A stretch of 64,000 bases of DNA from the NCBI GenBank assembly GCA_038380435.1, contig JAWZYU010000028.1:24598201-24662200 (forward strand), given 5' to 3'. The notes under the pieces were generated by a model. That model worked only from the letters and a program-made list of their open reading frames with translations, was not told the DNA's origin and made no database searches. Position numbers and translations under genes: made by a program. Below, one piece after another: positions 10,052-22,000 of the stretch. How positions within the stretch are numbered: position 1 is the first letter of the stretch; each line of letters starts with the position of its first letter. The stretch is from Ryuthela nishihirai. Taxonomy: Eukaryota > Arthropoda > Arachnida > Araneae > Heptathelidae.

Positions 10052-13000
10052 CTATGCGAAAAATACAAATATATTTACTTTCTGTAGCAAAAGAATAAAA
10101 GGTAATTATAATTTTAGTTAAGGTTAAAATATACTCATTTGTTTGCCTGTGAAACACAAAATGTTGCTAAACTTTCATTGCAATTTCAGTTTACACAGAT
10201 AATTTAATGTTGAAATTGTTAAAACTGCATGAATGCATACTGGTCAGCCTTTAAGATTCTACATAAAGGTTTGTTATTAATATAAATTTTTTTAACTGCT
10301 TTTAGATACCATTATGTAAAAGCTTAAGATGCATTTAAAAAGAATGAAATCAATTACTTAAGTATATTTAAATATTTTTTATCACCTGGTGGCCGAGTGG
10401 TTAGTGCATTTGGCTACTAATCAAAGGGTTGAGTAGTTCAAGCCCCGGGTAAGGTATGGATGTTTGCATTGTCTTTCTGCTGATATCCTGCCATCCTCAC
10501 AGACTTACTGCGGCATATTTTATTTATCTCTATGTTTGGAACTGAAAAAAATTTCATGAATTCTGAATAAACATTGAATGTTGATTTCAATAGTAATAAC
10601 TGATGTGTCTTTAATTTCCGTGGCAAAGCATGAATGGCATTTTTTAATAGGGGAAGCAATTACCAAAAGCAGTCTAAAATTAAACCATTCCATTATTACT
10701 GATGTTTAGAATTACAAAATATAGTCGAAGATGCATATCCAACATTCTTGTAATCTAATAACTCCTTTAGTCAGTAAATTTACACATTGCACAGGAGTTT
10801 AATCAAATTTGTATTTTCACTAATTGTACTGGAGAATTTTCAGTCCAATGCTCAAAAATTTGAGGAGCTACAGCATTCTGTATATATATTTTTTCCAATA
10901 ACCGGTTTGTAAATTAATATTTTTAACAAACAGATGAATTGCCAAAAAATGTTGCATGACACCACTGTAGATAAAACAGCAGTAAACAAGACTGATAGTT
11001 AAGTCCAATGTCAGCTTCCTTTACCTTAAAAACTCATATGCAATGTAAGGCCCAGCAAACAATTTTACCTTTGGGTGTAGAGCAGGGTGAAGGCTTTACT
11101 CTTTCATTCCAAAAAACGTGTTTGTTTTATTTGAAAATAATTTCATTTATTCTTTCCATGCCATCTTTTTTATTGAACACATCTGTTAATAGCTTTAATT
11201 TTCATCAAGGTAAAAAAATGTTAATCACAAGTTTAAACTTGATGATCAAAACTAATACTAAGTTAATACTAAGTTAATAAAGATATTTTGCTAAATAATT
11301 TTACACTAATCTAATATAATAATAAATATATAATAAAATATATATTTATTATTATATATATATTTTATTAATGTTTTTCAATATATAATGTGTAGATCAA
11401 TTCTAGACTGCCCAAACTGCCTTGGGTGCAAAAATCCTAAGGATGTTTTTGCAACAACATTTTTATTTCCTAAAAATTAAAAACATTCTTTTCTACAAAC
11501 ATTCTGAAAAAAAAAAGGAACCTACTTTGAATCATTACCAACATGCTGAAATGCCTTGGGCAACTGCTCTTGAGTATAGAAAAAAATATCTTACCCCAAT
11601 CAATCAGCAGACACTTTTACGTCGATTTTAGTTTTTGAGGAAAAACTGTCTTTAGCCGGGTGGGATACGAACCCACGACCTCCTGATAACATGTCAGGTG
11701 CTCTGGACCACTGAGCTACCGGCCGCCGATCAAGATTTCCTCTAACTAGCGCTATGAACATTCCTTCTATGTTTCCCGTTGGCACTTTTGCCAACAATAT
11801 TTCCAGCCACAAGCGGCACTTATATTGCCCAATAGATGAAAGCATATACGATAAGTATGCAGATATCATTAATGAAATAACTCATCAGAGTTCACTCGAC
11901 AGATATTCACATCAATCAGCAGACACTTTTACGTCGATTTTAGTTTTTGAGGAAAAATTGTCTTTAGCTGGGTGAGATAGGAACCCACGACCTCCTGATA
12001 ACATGTCAGGTGCTCTGGACCACTGAGCTACCGGCCGCCGATCAAGATTTCCTCTTCTTCAATTCTGTAAAAAAACTGTCCAATTTTATATCTAGAATTA
12101 AAAAACTCTAATGAGGGCAAAATTTTGCAAGTGAATACTAGAGATAGATTTGGACTCAAATTCTTGAGCATGGACCCAAACTCTTTCAATAATTATTAAG
12201 TATATGCCCAGTGGCCAAGTGGTTAGCGCGCTTGACTGCTGATATAAAGGACCTGGGTTCGAGCCGTGGATAAGGCATGGATGTTCGTGTCGTTTTTTCT
12301 GCTGAGGTCCTGCCATCCTCTCAGACCTCTGTGGCAAGCAGCTGCTTGAGGAGGTATTTATTTATTATTTATTTACATCCTCATTTAGGGGATACAAATG
12401 TCTCTGTCACATAATAAAACATACATACAGAAATGCATGCTGCTAAACTATTTTTTAATTATTTATATTATAGGCTACTAAAAACTTTCAAATAATTATA
12501 ATTATTTAATATTATTTAATAACAACAAAATTAAAATTTCAATATTATTTGTGGTGAAAAATACTAGAAATAATTTGTAGAGCTGAAAATTCTTGATTCA
12601 AACCAACATAAAAGTTAAGAGTGATTCATTACCAAAAGAGAGAGAATACATTAAAAAATGAAGGCTTAAATGGTGCTTAGTTTTAATTAAAAACACATTA
12701 TTAAACAAAATTTAATATTATTGAAACTATAATTGAAAGAAAATATTTTTTTTCACAATTACAAGAATAATGAGGAATTTAATTATGACCAGCTGAGCCC
12801 ATACTGTAGTAAATACATTTTTCTAAATTTCACTGGGAAAAAAATGGAATATTAAATGTGAAATTTAGTGACTAAATTTGTTGATTTTTCTCCATGAGGC
12901 TTGTAACACTACTTTGCAGAATAATCTCCCCCTAGAAAATTTTCCACCAATATACTATTGTTAGCAGTTTGAGTTTACTACTTCCATTCCTCTTCAGAGA

Positions 13001-16000
13001 GAATAATCTTTTCAAAGTTACTGATAGCCTGCATCACAAGATGATAGGGTCAGACTTTAGATACTATTCCTGGTTGGTTCTATCCATCATCACAGGGATG
13101 TACAGAACCAACCATCATTACAGAGCACAGGTCTCTGTCTAGTGTATGGCTAGCTGCTATTTAAGCCATTTCATACTGATTTAAGCTTTTCTATATTTTT
13201 AAAACAAAATTAATATTATGTAACATGTTTCACAATTCAACATATTAGTACATCACTAGGATAATTACCTGAAAAAGTTTTGTTCAAATGATTGTTCTTG
13301 AAAATAGCTGAAGAGAGAAAATTTACTTAATATTTTAACAAGTTTAATGATTTACAAAGTATAAAAAATACTTTTTTTAATGCTATGTATTTTAAAACTG
13401 GATCTATATAGCAAGACAGTAATATAAAAATAAACAATAATAATTACCAAGAATTCCTTCAGAGTTTGTTATCATCCGATTTGTTGATTGACTATATGGT
13501 TTCTTAATTTCTGCTAATGACTTTTTAATAAGAATTCTATTTCCACTAGTTGTAGATACCGCTGATGATGACATTGGCTTAGGACCAAGTCTTTGTAAAA
13601 CAGTCCCTTTACTTGTAACTGATGCAGAACTCACAGTTTTAACTAAAAAGGAAACATAATACATCTATACACTATAATTAAAGTAAGACTAATTACATAC
13701 ATTCACATTTTGAAAATATTCCTTATTGAATTAAGATTGAACTTTTTTTTGTTTCAGTTTTAAGAATTACATATATTTTCTTGATTATTATGGGATTAAA
13801 AAATGGATTAGTTGAATCTGATCTACAGTCTTATTCAAAATCAGCTAGCCTGGCATTTATTCTTTATTAAATTAGTACAGAAAAATATAGTATGTGTGAA
13901 ATAATTTTAAACCAAACTACTAAGATAAACCATATATATATTTTTTAATTTCACTATACAGTAGGTCTTCACTATTTGTAGTTACATGGCACATATTTTG
14001 TGACCTCTATTTACTATTCTTAGCTCTGGCCTTTGGCTATTCACAGTCTGCAGAGTTAATTTTGTCCTATACATGTTGTAGCTGGGTTGGGATATTTATC
14101 TCTAAATAACAATTTTTTTTTTTGCACACAATTGGCTAAATGGCCAGGTCACAGTACCCCAAGGGATCAGTGAAGGTTGGGGGAAGGGAACCCACTGGAA
14201 CAGCTGTTGGGAGACAGATGGTAGCCTCCCATCAAGGCCATCCAGTGTATTTCTTTAACGTGCACATAGGGTATGGCTCTCTATCCCATACAAGGGGGCA
14301 TCACTTTATGTACAATCTGATCGATGGGATGACAGTCTTTCCAAGTCCATCGGTGTCTCATACAGACCAAGGGCAGGGTGAGGTTTTTGTGGAGATCCCC
14401 CCCTGGTGGGATTCAAACCTGGCAAAGGCAGATTACGAACCTGCTGCACTACTAATTGAGCCACCTCTGCCCCACATGTTGTAGCATCATTTGAATTATT
14501 TATTTGGTCATCATTATCCACAGCTGGGATTGCTTAACATCCTGTAGAACTTTGATCTATTGAAATGTCTATTAATTAGTGTATCTAGGGTAGTGGTTGC
14601 CAAAATTTACCTAGCGATTCCCCCCCCCCCCCCAAAAAAAAGTCATTTAGAGCAGTGGGCCCCTTACAAATGATATACTTTGCAATTCTATACCATTTAT
14701 TCATGAGAACTGTGTAGAGTATTTAAAGTACTTCTCATAGTAGCTTCTTTTCATTGAGATTTTGTGTGAAGGGGAACAAAATATGTCAGATTGTATCATC
14801 AATCAATCAATCAATGGGGAAATACCCTTACATGGAAATCAAAATGTAACAAATCATGATATTTGCTGTACATTGAATTGTTTAAAAACTACTCAATCTT
14901 AAGTTATGAGGAGTGCAAAAGTTATTATACGCTAAGTTATATCTGTACTCAGTTGCTATTATAACTAACAAAATACAACTTCAAAAAGATCTTAATATGT
15001 ATCAATTAATCTAATATATCCTTATACACTATACAAAGTATAATAGACCAAATAACAATACAAATATAGTTACCAATATATTGGATAATTATACAGTCCT
15101 TACATGGACTGTATAATGAAACATATAATAAAAGAAAACATTGAAAATAAATTTGAAATACATAAATGAAATATGGTTTTGTTTACACACAATCTTCCAC
15201 ATATTCCACATTAATTTTATATGGATAGTTTACCAGACTTACATTATTGTCCACAATGGGAAATCAATTATGTTTGATTACTAGTGCAACAGTGTAATAA
15301 CCACTTTGGGAAAGAATTTAAGAGTGGTTTCTTGGAAAATATGCTACATTTATTTACTCTGAAACACCAGTCTTTCAAGTAAAAATCTTTGGAAGGTACA
15401 TTTTGCATTGTCAATTGAAAGGATTACAGAGTATGCAGTAAACGAAAGCACTGTAATGAGGACAGAATAGGACTTTGTTGCTCCTTGCTATGGACCTCCT
15501 AAAAATGTAGATGTACATTAGAAGAACAAAATATCATCTCTGGTAAAGGTAGAGTGCTCATTTGCAAAGAGAATGACATTTATCATTTTATGACACAATC
15601 ATCTTCTAATGGTAAAAATATGACTAATGGGTGTGATTTAAAAAAATGTAAATAGTAAAATTGACAATAGTGGACTGCTGTCAGTCAAACACAAATTAGG
15701 AAAAAATATATTTTACTAAACACAAATATTATTGCTTAGAAAATTTTTACTTGCTAGAACTAGATATATTTTCCTAATATGCAATTCAAATATGCAATGA
15801 ATTCAGAGTACACAGTTGATTTAACAATTAAAAATAACTTAAAATTCTGTCATTGGGCAATAAAATTTTAAAGTTTATCCTTCAAACTATTTGTATGTTG
15901 AAAGTTTTCAGGGGAAAACTCAGAAGCCTTTTGGAGCAATGACAGCACTTCAGTGTAGCAATGCTATGTGGTGAAGTTAGGTCTGTTTAGACAAAGAGCT

Positions 16001-19000
16001 TCTTTCCACGTCGTGAAGGGCGATTCCAGTGTCTTGGTTGCAGGTGGGGATAGACGAGGTCATTATTTCAATAGCCTCATGGACTAAAACTAAAAATAGT
16101 TTGAAGGATAAACTTTAAAATTTTATTGCTCAATGACAGAGAATTTGAAGTTATTTTTAATTAATTTCTGAGCAAGAAGGTTCTTTTAATTGTGATTTAA
16201 ATAATTAAGCTGCTGCAATATGTGGAAGTTTAACTATTTCACCATATTGTTTTGCCCAGCTCTGATTACACACAGCTATATTTACAAGAGATTATAAAAA
16301 TGTTTTAAGATCATTAAAGTAACACTAATATATGCAAACTATATATTAAATACCAGGTCTTTCCATCTTGGGGAATATTAAAAATAAACAGGAAAATCTA
16401 TCTAGTTCTAGCAAATAAAAATTGGGAAGAAATATATTTTTCTAAACACTGATATTATTGCCTAACAAAAATTAGAGTAGAGGTACACAGTGCAGTAATT
16501 AAAATTAAAGCTATTTAATTCTCTATGACACTGTTAAATGTTTTCAAACACTTCAACACATGGACTATGCTATCAAGTATCAACAATTATTAAGGAGAGA
16601 TTTACGTACCATGCCGACAGGAACTTCCGGGATGCTTTCGGTGACAAATTTAATAATCGACGTTCTTGCCGGCAAGTGACATCTCAGTGGAGATTAAAAG
16701 AAGAATAACAGCTGCCAATGGTCTACCCGCCTTAGAGAAGGAAATAATCATTTATACTTTTAATAGCTAGAGTGCTTAAAAAAGTTTTTGATACATGATG
16801 CACATTTCGCACCCTTCCTTTCAGCGCATCATCAGGTGGGAAGTGAGGAGCTTAAAGCTAATGCAGGAGAGGCAGTTGGTTGTTGAGCATGGGGGAGGGG
16901 TGGGGTGCCATAAATTGACATATCAGTGGCTGAGCTTTGATGATCGGAGTGGTCGGCAGATGTGCAGGTGACCATAATGTGATCTACATGTGATGGAGGT
17001 TGAGAGGGTGTGGGATTATGGGAAATCGCCAAGATCAGCGAGTGTCAAAGGAAGCTTCACTATTTGTGGCTAGCAATAGTATTTATAATGAGTGGGGTAC
17101 TTTTAGTGAATTAATAAATTTCGTAAACTGAATTTTGGGGTTAAGATAATTATGTTATTGAGGGTATGAATAATGGTTTTCTTATCGGTATTGCTATTGG
17201 GGAGTTGTGTGTGTGGGGGGGGGGGGGGGGGTATATTAATCGTCGATTTTAGGAGGCATTATGGAAGTATTCTAAAGGGTTTGGTGAGTGTGCATTAGTG
17301 CTGGTGGCAGATGAGGATCAGCAATGAGAAAGCAGAGTGTTTAGGGGGGGGGGGGAATTTCCAAGGTGTATGTTATATCCCCTAAGGATCAGAAGCCATG
17401 TTGGAGGGAGGGGGACAATGTATTGCAGAGTTCAGTCAGTTTTACGTTAATGAGGATAATTTCTGTGATGGTTAGTTGGAATTTGGTAGGTGGGGATACT
17501 ATAATTTTAGTGGAGTGAAAATCAGTGGGCAGATTGTTTTCGGTGATTGCTTAAGATAGTGTGGATTTTGTAGTTTATTTAAGATGTATTTATGCTCTTT
17601 AAGTCAGGTGTTAAATGGGCGTGAGGTTTTACCTATGTAATTGTCTTTGGGGAAAATTTTACCTGTGGGGTCTGAGTTGGATATAGTAAACTCCTCCAGG
17701 GCTGGGTATATGGTCGCGATCATTTCGAATGAGTTTGGATATAGGGTGTGATATTTTAATTGGGACTTTATAATGGAAAGGTTTTAGGTTATTTTTAACA
17801 GAGTTTGTGAAATTATTATTGATGTATGGTAGGGCTATTGTGCATTTTTGCATTTCTTTATCTACAGGTGTTGAAGGGTTTTGGATCGTTTGGATTTGTT
17901 TGTGAATTTTGTTGATGGTGTGTGAGGTATATCTGCCCTGTTCAGCAAGTTCAAAAATGTTTTTATTTCGTTGTTGAGTGCTTCTTGCATATTGCAGTAT
18001 TTATAGGCTCTGGTAAAGTGTGGGTAAAAGGTTGATAATTTGTAGTTGTTTGGGTGGGTGGAGGTGCTAGTTATTATGTTAGGTATGAATGTAGGTTTTC
18101 TGTATACAGATGTGTATACTTTAGTGGAGGTATGGTGTAAGTTGAATTGGTTCCTAAGAATGGTAGGTGTCCATTTTGTTCCTCTTCATGTGTAAAATCT
18201 CTACAGCATGGTACATAAATCTCTCCTTAATAACTGTTGATACTTGATAGCTTAGTCTATGTGTTGAAGTGCTTAAAAACATTTAACAGTGTCAGAGAAT
18301 TAAACGGCTTTAATTTTAATTATTGCCTAGAAAAAGTATGGTAAAAAAACTACTTTATAAATAAAAAACATAAGATTGATGCATAAAAATGTTCAAGATT
18401 GTTTCAAAATATTAAAAAATTAATTTATATGGTTTTACCTTAAAGATTTTTGACAACTTTGTTAAAAATATCAAAATGCTCCAATGGTCAGAGCAAAGAA
18501 GGTGGTTAACTAGCTTAGTTTCTGGCAGTGGTTTTTTGTTAAGTCAGAACAGAACTGGACTCCTAGTTCCAAAACCATTATTCTGATCCTGGTGTGCACA
18601 GTAAATCATTTTTTAGCATTATGTGGAATTTCAACTATTATATTCATTAATAATACACTAAGCTAATAGAATGACAGAGAAATAATTAACAGCTTTCCAT
18701 AAATTCAATAGTTTAATCATAAGTGATATGAATTTAAAAAAAAAGCTAGTTTCCTATAAAGTGTAGATGGTATATTTTTATTCATATTGAAACCTAACTT
18801 ATCAAGTTAATCTTGCACAGTGAGTTTTGTTTGCAGAAAAAAAAATTACCTTACACAATAATAGTTTTGCATTTCCATAATTTCACATAATTACCTATTG
18901 TATTTGACTGCAACCATTTATCAGAAATACTCCTCCTATATCCTACACCTTTGAGAACACCCTGATACTGAAGTGGTGGACCAATTCTTTCCTCTTCATC

Positions 19001-22000
19001 ACTCAATAATGTGGATGTAGTAACTTCAGTGTTCATTTGGATTTTAGATGGGCCTAATCTTTCAAATACTGATGTATTCTGGAATAAATAATGAATTGCT
19101 ATTATGACTAAATATTTTCTCACATTTGAAACTAAATCTATTTATGACAAATTGAAAATTATAATAGGACCCAGTTCTAGAACAGAACTTAGTATAACAT
19201 GAATTTGTCTTGGATAAAAATTGCTCCCCTCCCCCACCCCCTGAGAATGCTGGTAAGGGTAATGGTGGTAAAAATTATATAAACTTGCCATATTTCACTA
19301 ATTTTTTTGAGGAATTGTTTTTTTTAAAGATCTCTAAAATGAAGTAGAAAATGTTATATTGCCTCCTCTCCTTTGCTTTTTTTCTAGCTTGATTGCATTA
19401 CCCCCCCCCCCCCAACTTCGTTTTTTTTTATCTAGATCTGGGTCCGACTCTTATGTATATTGGCTTTGTGCTTTTAAAAGGACTTCATTGTAACATGGTT
19501 TTAAATGCAGAATTAGAATGGAATCCCAGTATAATTTTAATTGGAATAGTTATAACTTGAGAAATTGCATTAAGTCATTTGTTTGAATTCAAAATTTTAT
19601 ATCTGATTAACTCTAATACTGATAATCCAAACTGAGTCAAAATTAACACTATTTTAAAACCATTTCCCTCTTTTTCAGTTGTTCATCAAGGCCAGATTTT
19701 GTGGAGGGGACAAGGGGTTCATGCCCTCCTGTGAGAATGCTAGTAAGGGTAATATAGAGGCAAAACTAAAAAAATAACATATTACTTCTGGTGAATATGG
19801 GATGCTCATTTAAAAAAGAAAGGAAGTTTTTTCATTTTTCAAATTTTGCACCCTTTTAACAGTAGCAATTCATATTAAAGGGTGATTGGAACATATAAAT
19901 AGTGATGCATTATTAACCCTATACAAAGCAAAAAGCTGTCCCATGGCAGAGTGGTTAGCACACTTGGTACTGATCTAAGGTACCTGGGTTTGAGCCCCAG
20001 GTAAAAAAAAAAACATGGATGTTTGTGTTGTTTTTCTGCTGAGGTTCTGCCATCCTCACAGACTTATATGGCATATAAACTGACAGGCTCCTGTCAGATC
20101 TCTGTGGCAAGCAGCTGCTTGAGGGGGTATTTATTTATTTTAATTTTTTTACAAAGCAAAAAATAATTTCTTATTTATCCCTTAAAATGAAAATTTGCAT
20201 TTTCTCATCCTCTAGTGTTAAGGAGCTAACCAGTGTGTGCATGTAAAATAATTTATTATTACTATATTAGAACATTAAGGAAAATAAAAAGCAACTGGTC
20301 AAATTTTAACTAAGTATAATTTAACTAAAACACATACATGAATATCAATTATATTTCTGTTAGTAAGTTATCTGGGTATCCATTCTTCATGAACATTCTA
20401 TTGCCATAATTTCCGATTTTTAGCATTAATATATCATTTGCAATATTACTTCAGCTTTCACATTTTTAACATTTAGAGCCCTCTAATAATGTAAATTAAA
20501 GCTTTTTAAAGGTTTCAAAACCTATGAATCATCATGTTTCATTAGTACCTATTCAACTCAAAAAGGATTTTTCATTAATCTCTTATAACAAGAAGTTGTG
20601 TTTTCCCCCAACCCTGGAGGTGAGGGAATAAACTTTTGCTGCCAATGTAAACCCTTTGATCATCACACTCCACAACTAAAATATCAGATTTCTAGCCAAA
20701 TAAATTATTTGCAATAATCATTTCAAACTTTAAAAATTTTCCACCATCAGACAGTGCAATTAAAACTTTTAGAAGATTCAAAAAGTGTAAATCATAACAG
20801 TTTATCAATACTTATCCAACCTAAAAATATAATTTTTAATTTATCTCTAAAAAATAACCATTATCTTTTAATAGACAAAAATTGCATTTTGTCAACCCCT
20901 TCTGGAGGTAAAGGTGAAAATTATTGTTGTCAATGCAAACTTCATGACTTTCACGTTTCACCACTAAAATTTTAAATTTCTAACATAATTACATCACTTG
21001 CAATATTCATTCAAAAATTTCAACTTTTTCCACCATTAGAGGGTGCAATTATAGCTACTTAGTATTTTCAGAAAAAACGAGCTAAAAATATTAAACTTAT
21101 GTATATTTCATGCATTTTTCAAGAATTTGTCAAAGACTTCTAAAATGAAGGGGCAAATGTTATACTGCAATGAAAATTCAGTATCTCTCCCCCCTAATTA
21201 TTTATTTAGATATGGGACTGGTGTACATTAAACTGTGTTTAATGGCTAATCACTAAAAGGCCAGAATATTGCAGTCAGGAAATAATGTCTCTTTTGTACA
21301 CCAAATGTAAAGGCAATTTACATTTTTATTTTCACACAAATTTCATTTATTGATATAAAAAAAGTACCCCTTAAGCAGCTGCTTGCGACAGAGGTCCGAT
21401 AAGAGCCTGTTAGTTTATACACTATAGTAGAAGATCTGCGAGGATGGTGGGACCACAACAGAAAGACAATACAAACATTCATATCTTAGCTGGGGCTAAA
21501 ACCCAGGTCACTCTGATCAGTAGCCAAGTGTGCTAACCAATAAAAAACATTATTTGCCATACAGTTTTTTTATAACATAAATATTGTCAAACTCTTCAGC
21601 AAAAATGTCTGACTGCATACCATTAACATTTTATATTCTGAGTTCCATAAGGGAAGGCAACAGAGACCACTAAAACCATATGTGGTAGTTATAGAGATAT
21701 ATTGAATGTACACAAATGCCAGTGCTAGTTCTATAAATTATGTTCAAGCATCTTTCAGATGGCCATTGCTGATGACAATCTCCTCAAGTAAGAAGCAGAG
21801 TCAGGCTCTTGTCAAACCATCTAACAACTGGCAGAAAATTTTCATTCTTCATAATTTAGTATAAGAATAACTTCAATGAAATGGGTTCATAGAAAGGCTT
21901 TGAGTTCCAGATGAACTGTTAGTTGACAACAAAGACTAATACATAATAATTTCCAATTCGCTCCTAATGATACAAGAGGGAACCACTTCTTCATCAAATT

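Larger units (their letters stand above)
11605..12055 (-). repeat. Direct repeat of about 145 bp (two units) containing tRNA-like sequences
   Basis: Units 11605-11750 and 11914-12055 share CAGCAGACACTTTTACGTCG, TTTTAGTTTTTGAGGAAAAA and a complete tRNA-like block ending GCCGCCGATCAAGATTTCCT. They are about 97% alike by eye. About 165 bp of unique sequence separates them. This looks like local duplication or two copies of a small tRNA-derived repeat. Confidence 0.85.
10052..13447 (-). other. Intron between last and penultimate coding exons
   Basis: This 3.4-kb intron holds two SINE B copies, two tRNA-like repeats and an RTE 5' fragment (listed separately). The rest (about 10540-11600 and 12370-12990) is AT-rich with no recognised gene. 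An AT palindrome, ATAATAAATATATAATAAAA with its complement, sits at 11320-11375. Confidence 0.7.
13643..18894 (-). other. Intron of the C19orf47 homologue (5.3 kb)
   Basis: It holds a SINE A copy, a TIR element at 15.8 kb and the Penelope-like region at 16.5-18.3 kb, listed separately. The stretch 14486-15822 is AT-rich; a direct repeat of AAATATATTTTACTAAACAC at 15700 recurs at about 16430. A C-run lies at 14622-14633. Confidence 0.7.

Noticed and set aside
17200..17240. G-run of about 25 as a possible regulatory G-rich element
   Set aside because: Simple homopolymer within a dead Penelope remnant; similar C-runs occur at 14.6 and 19.4 kb without context.
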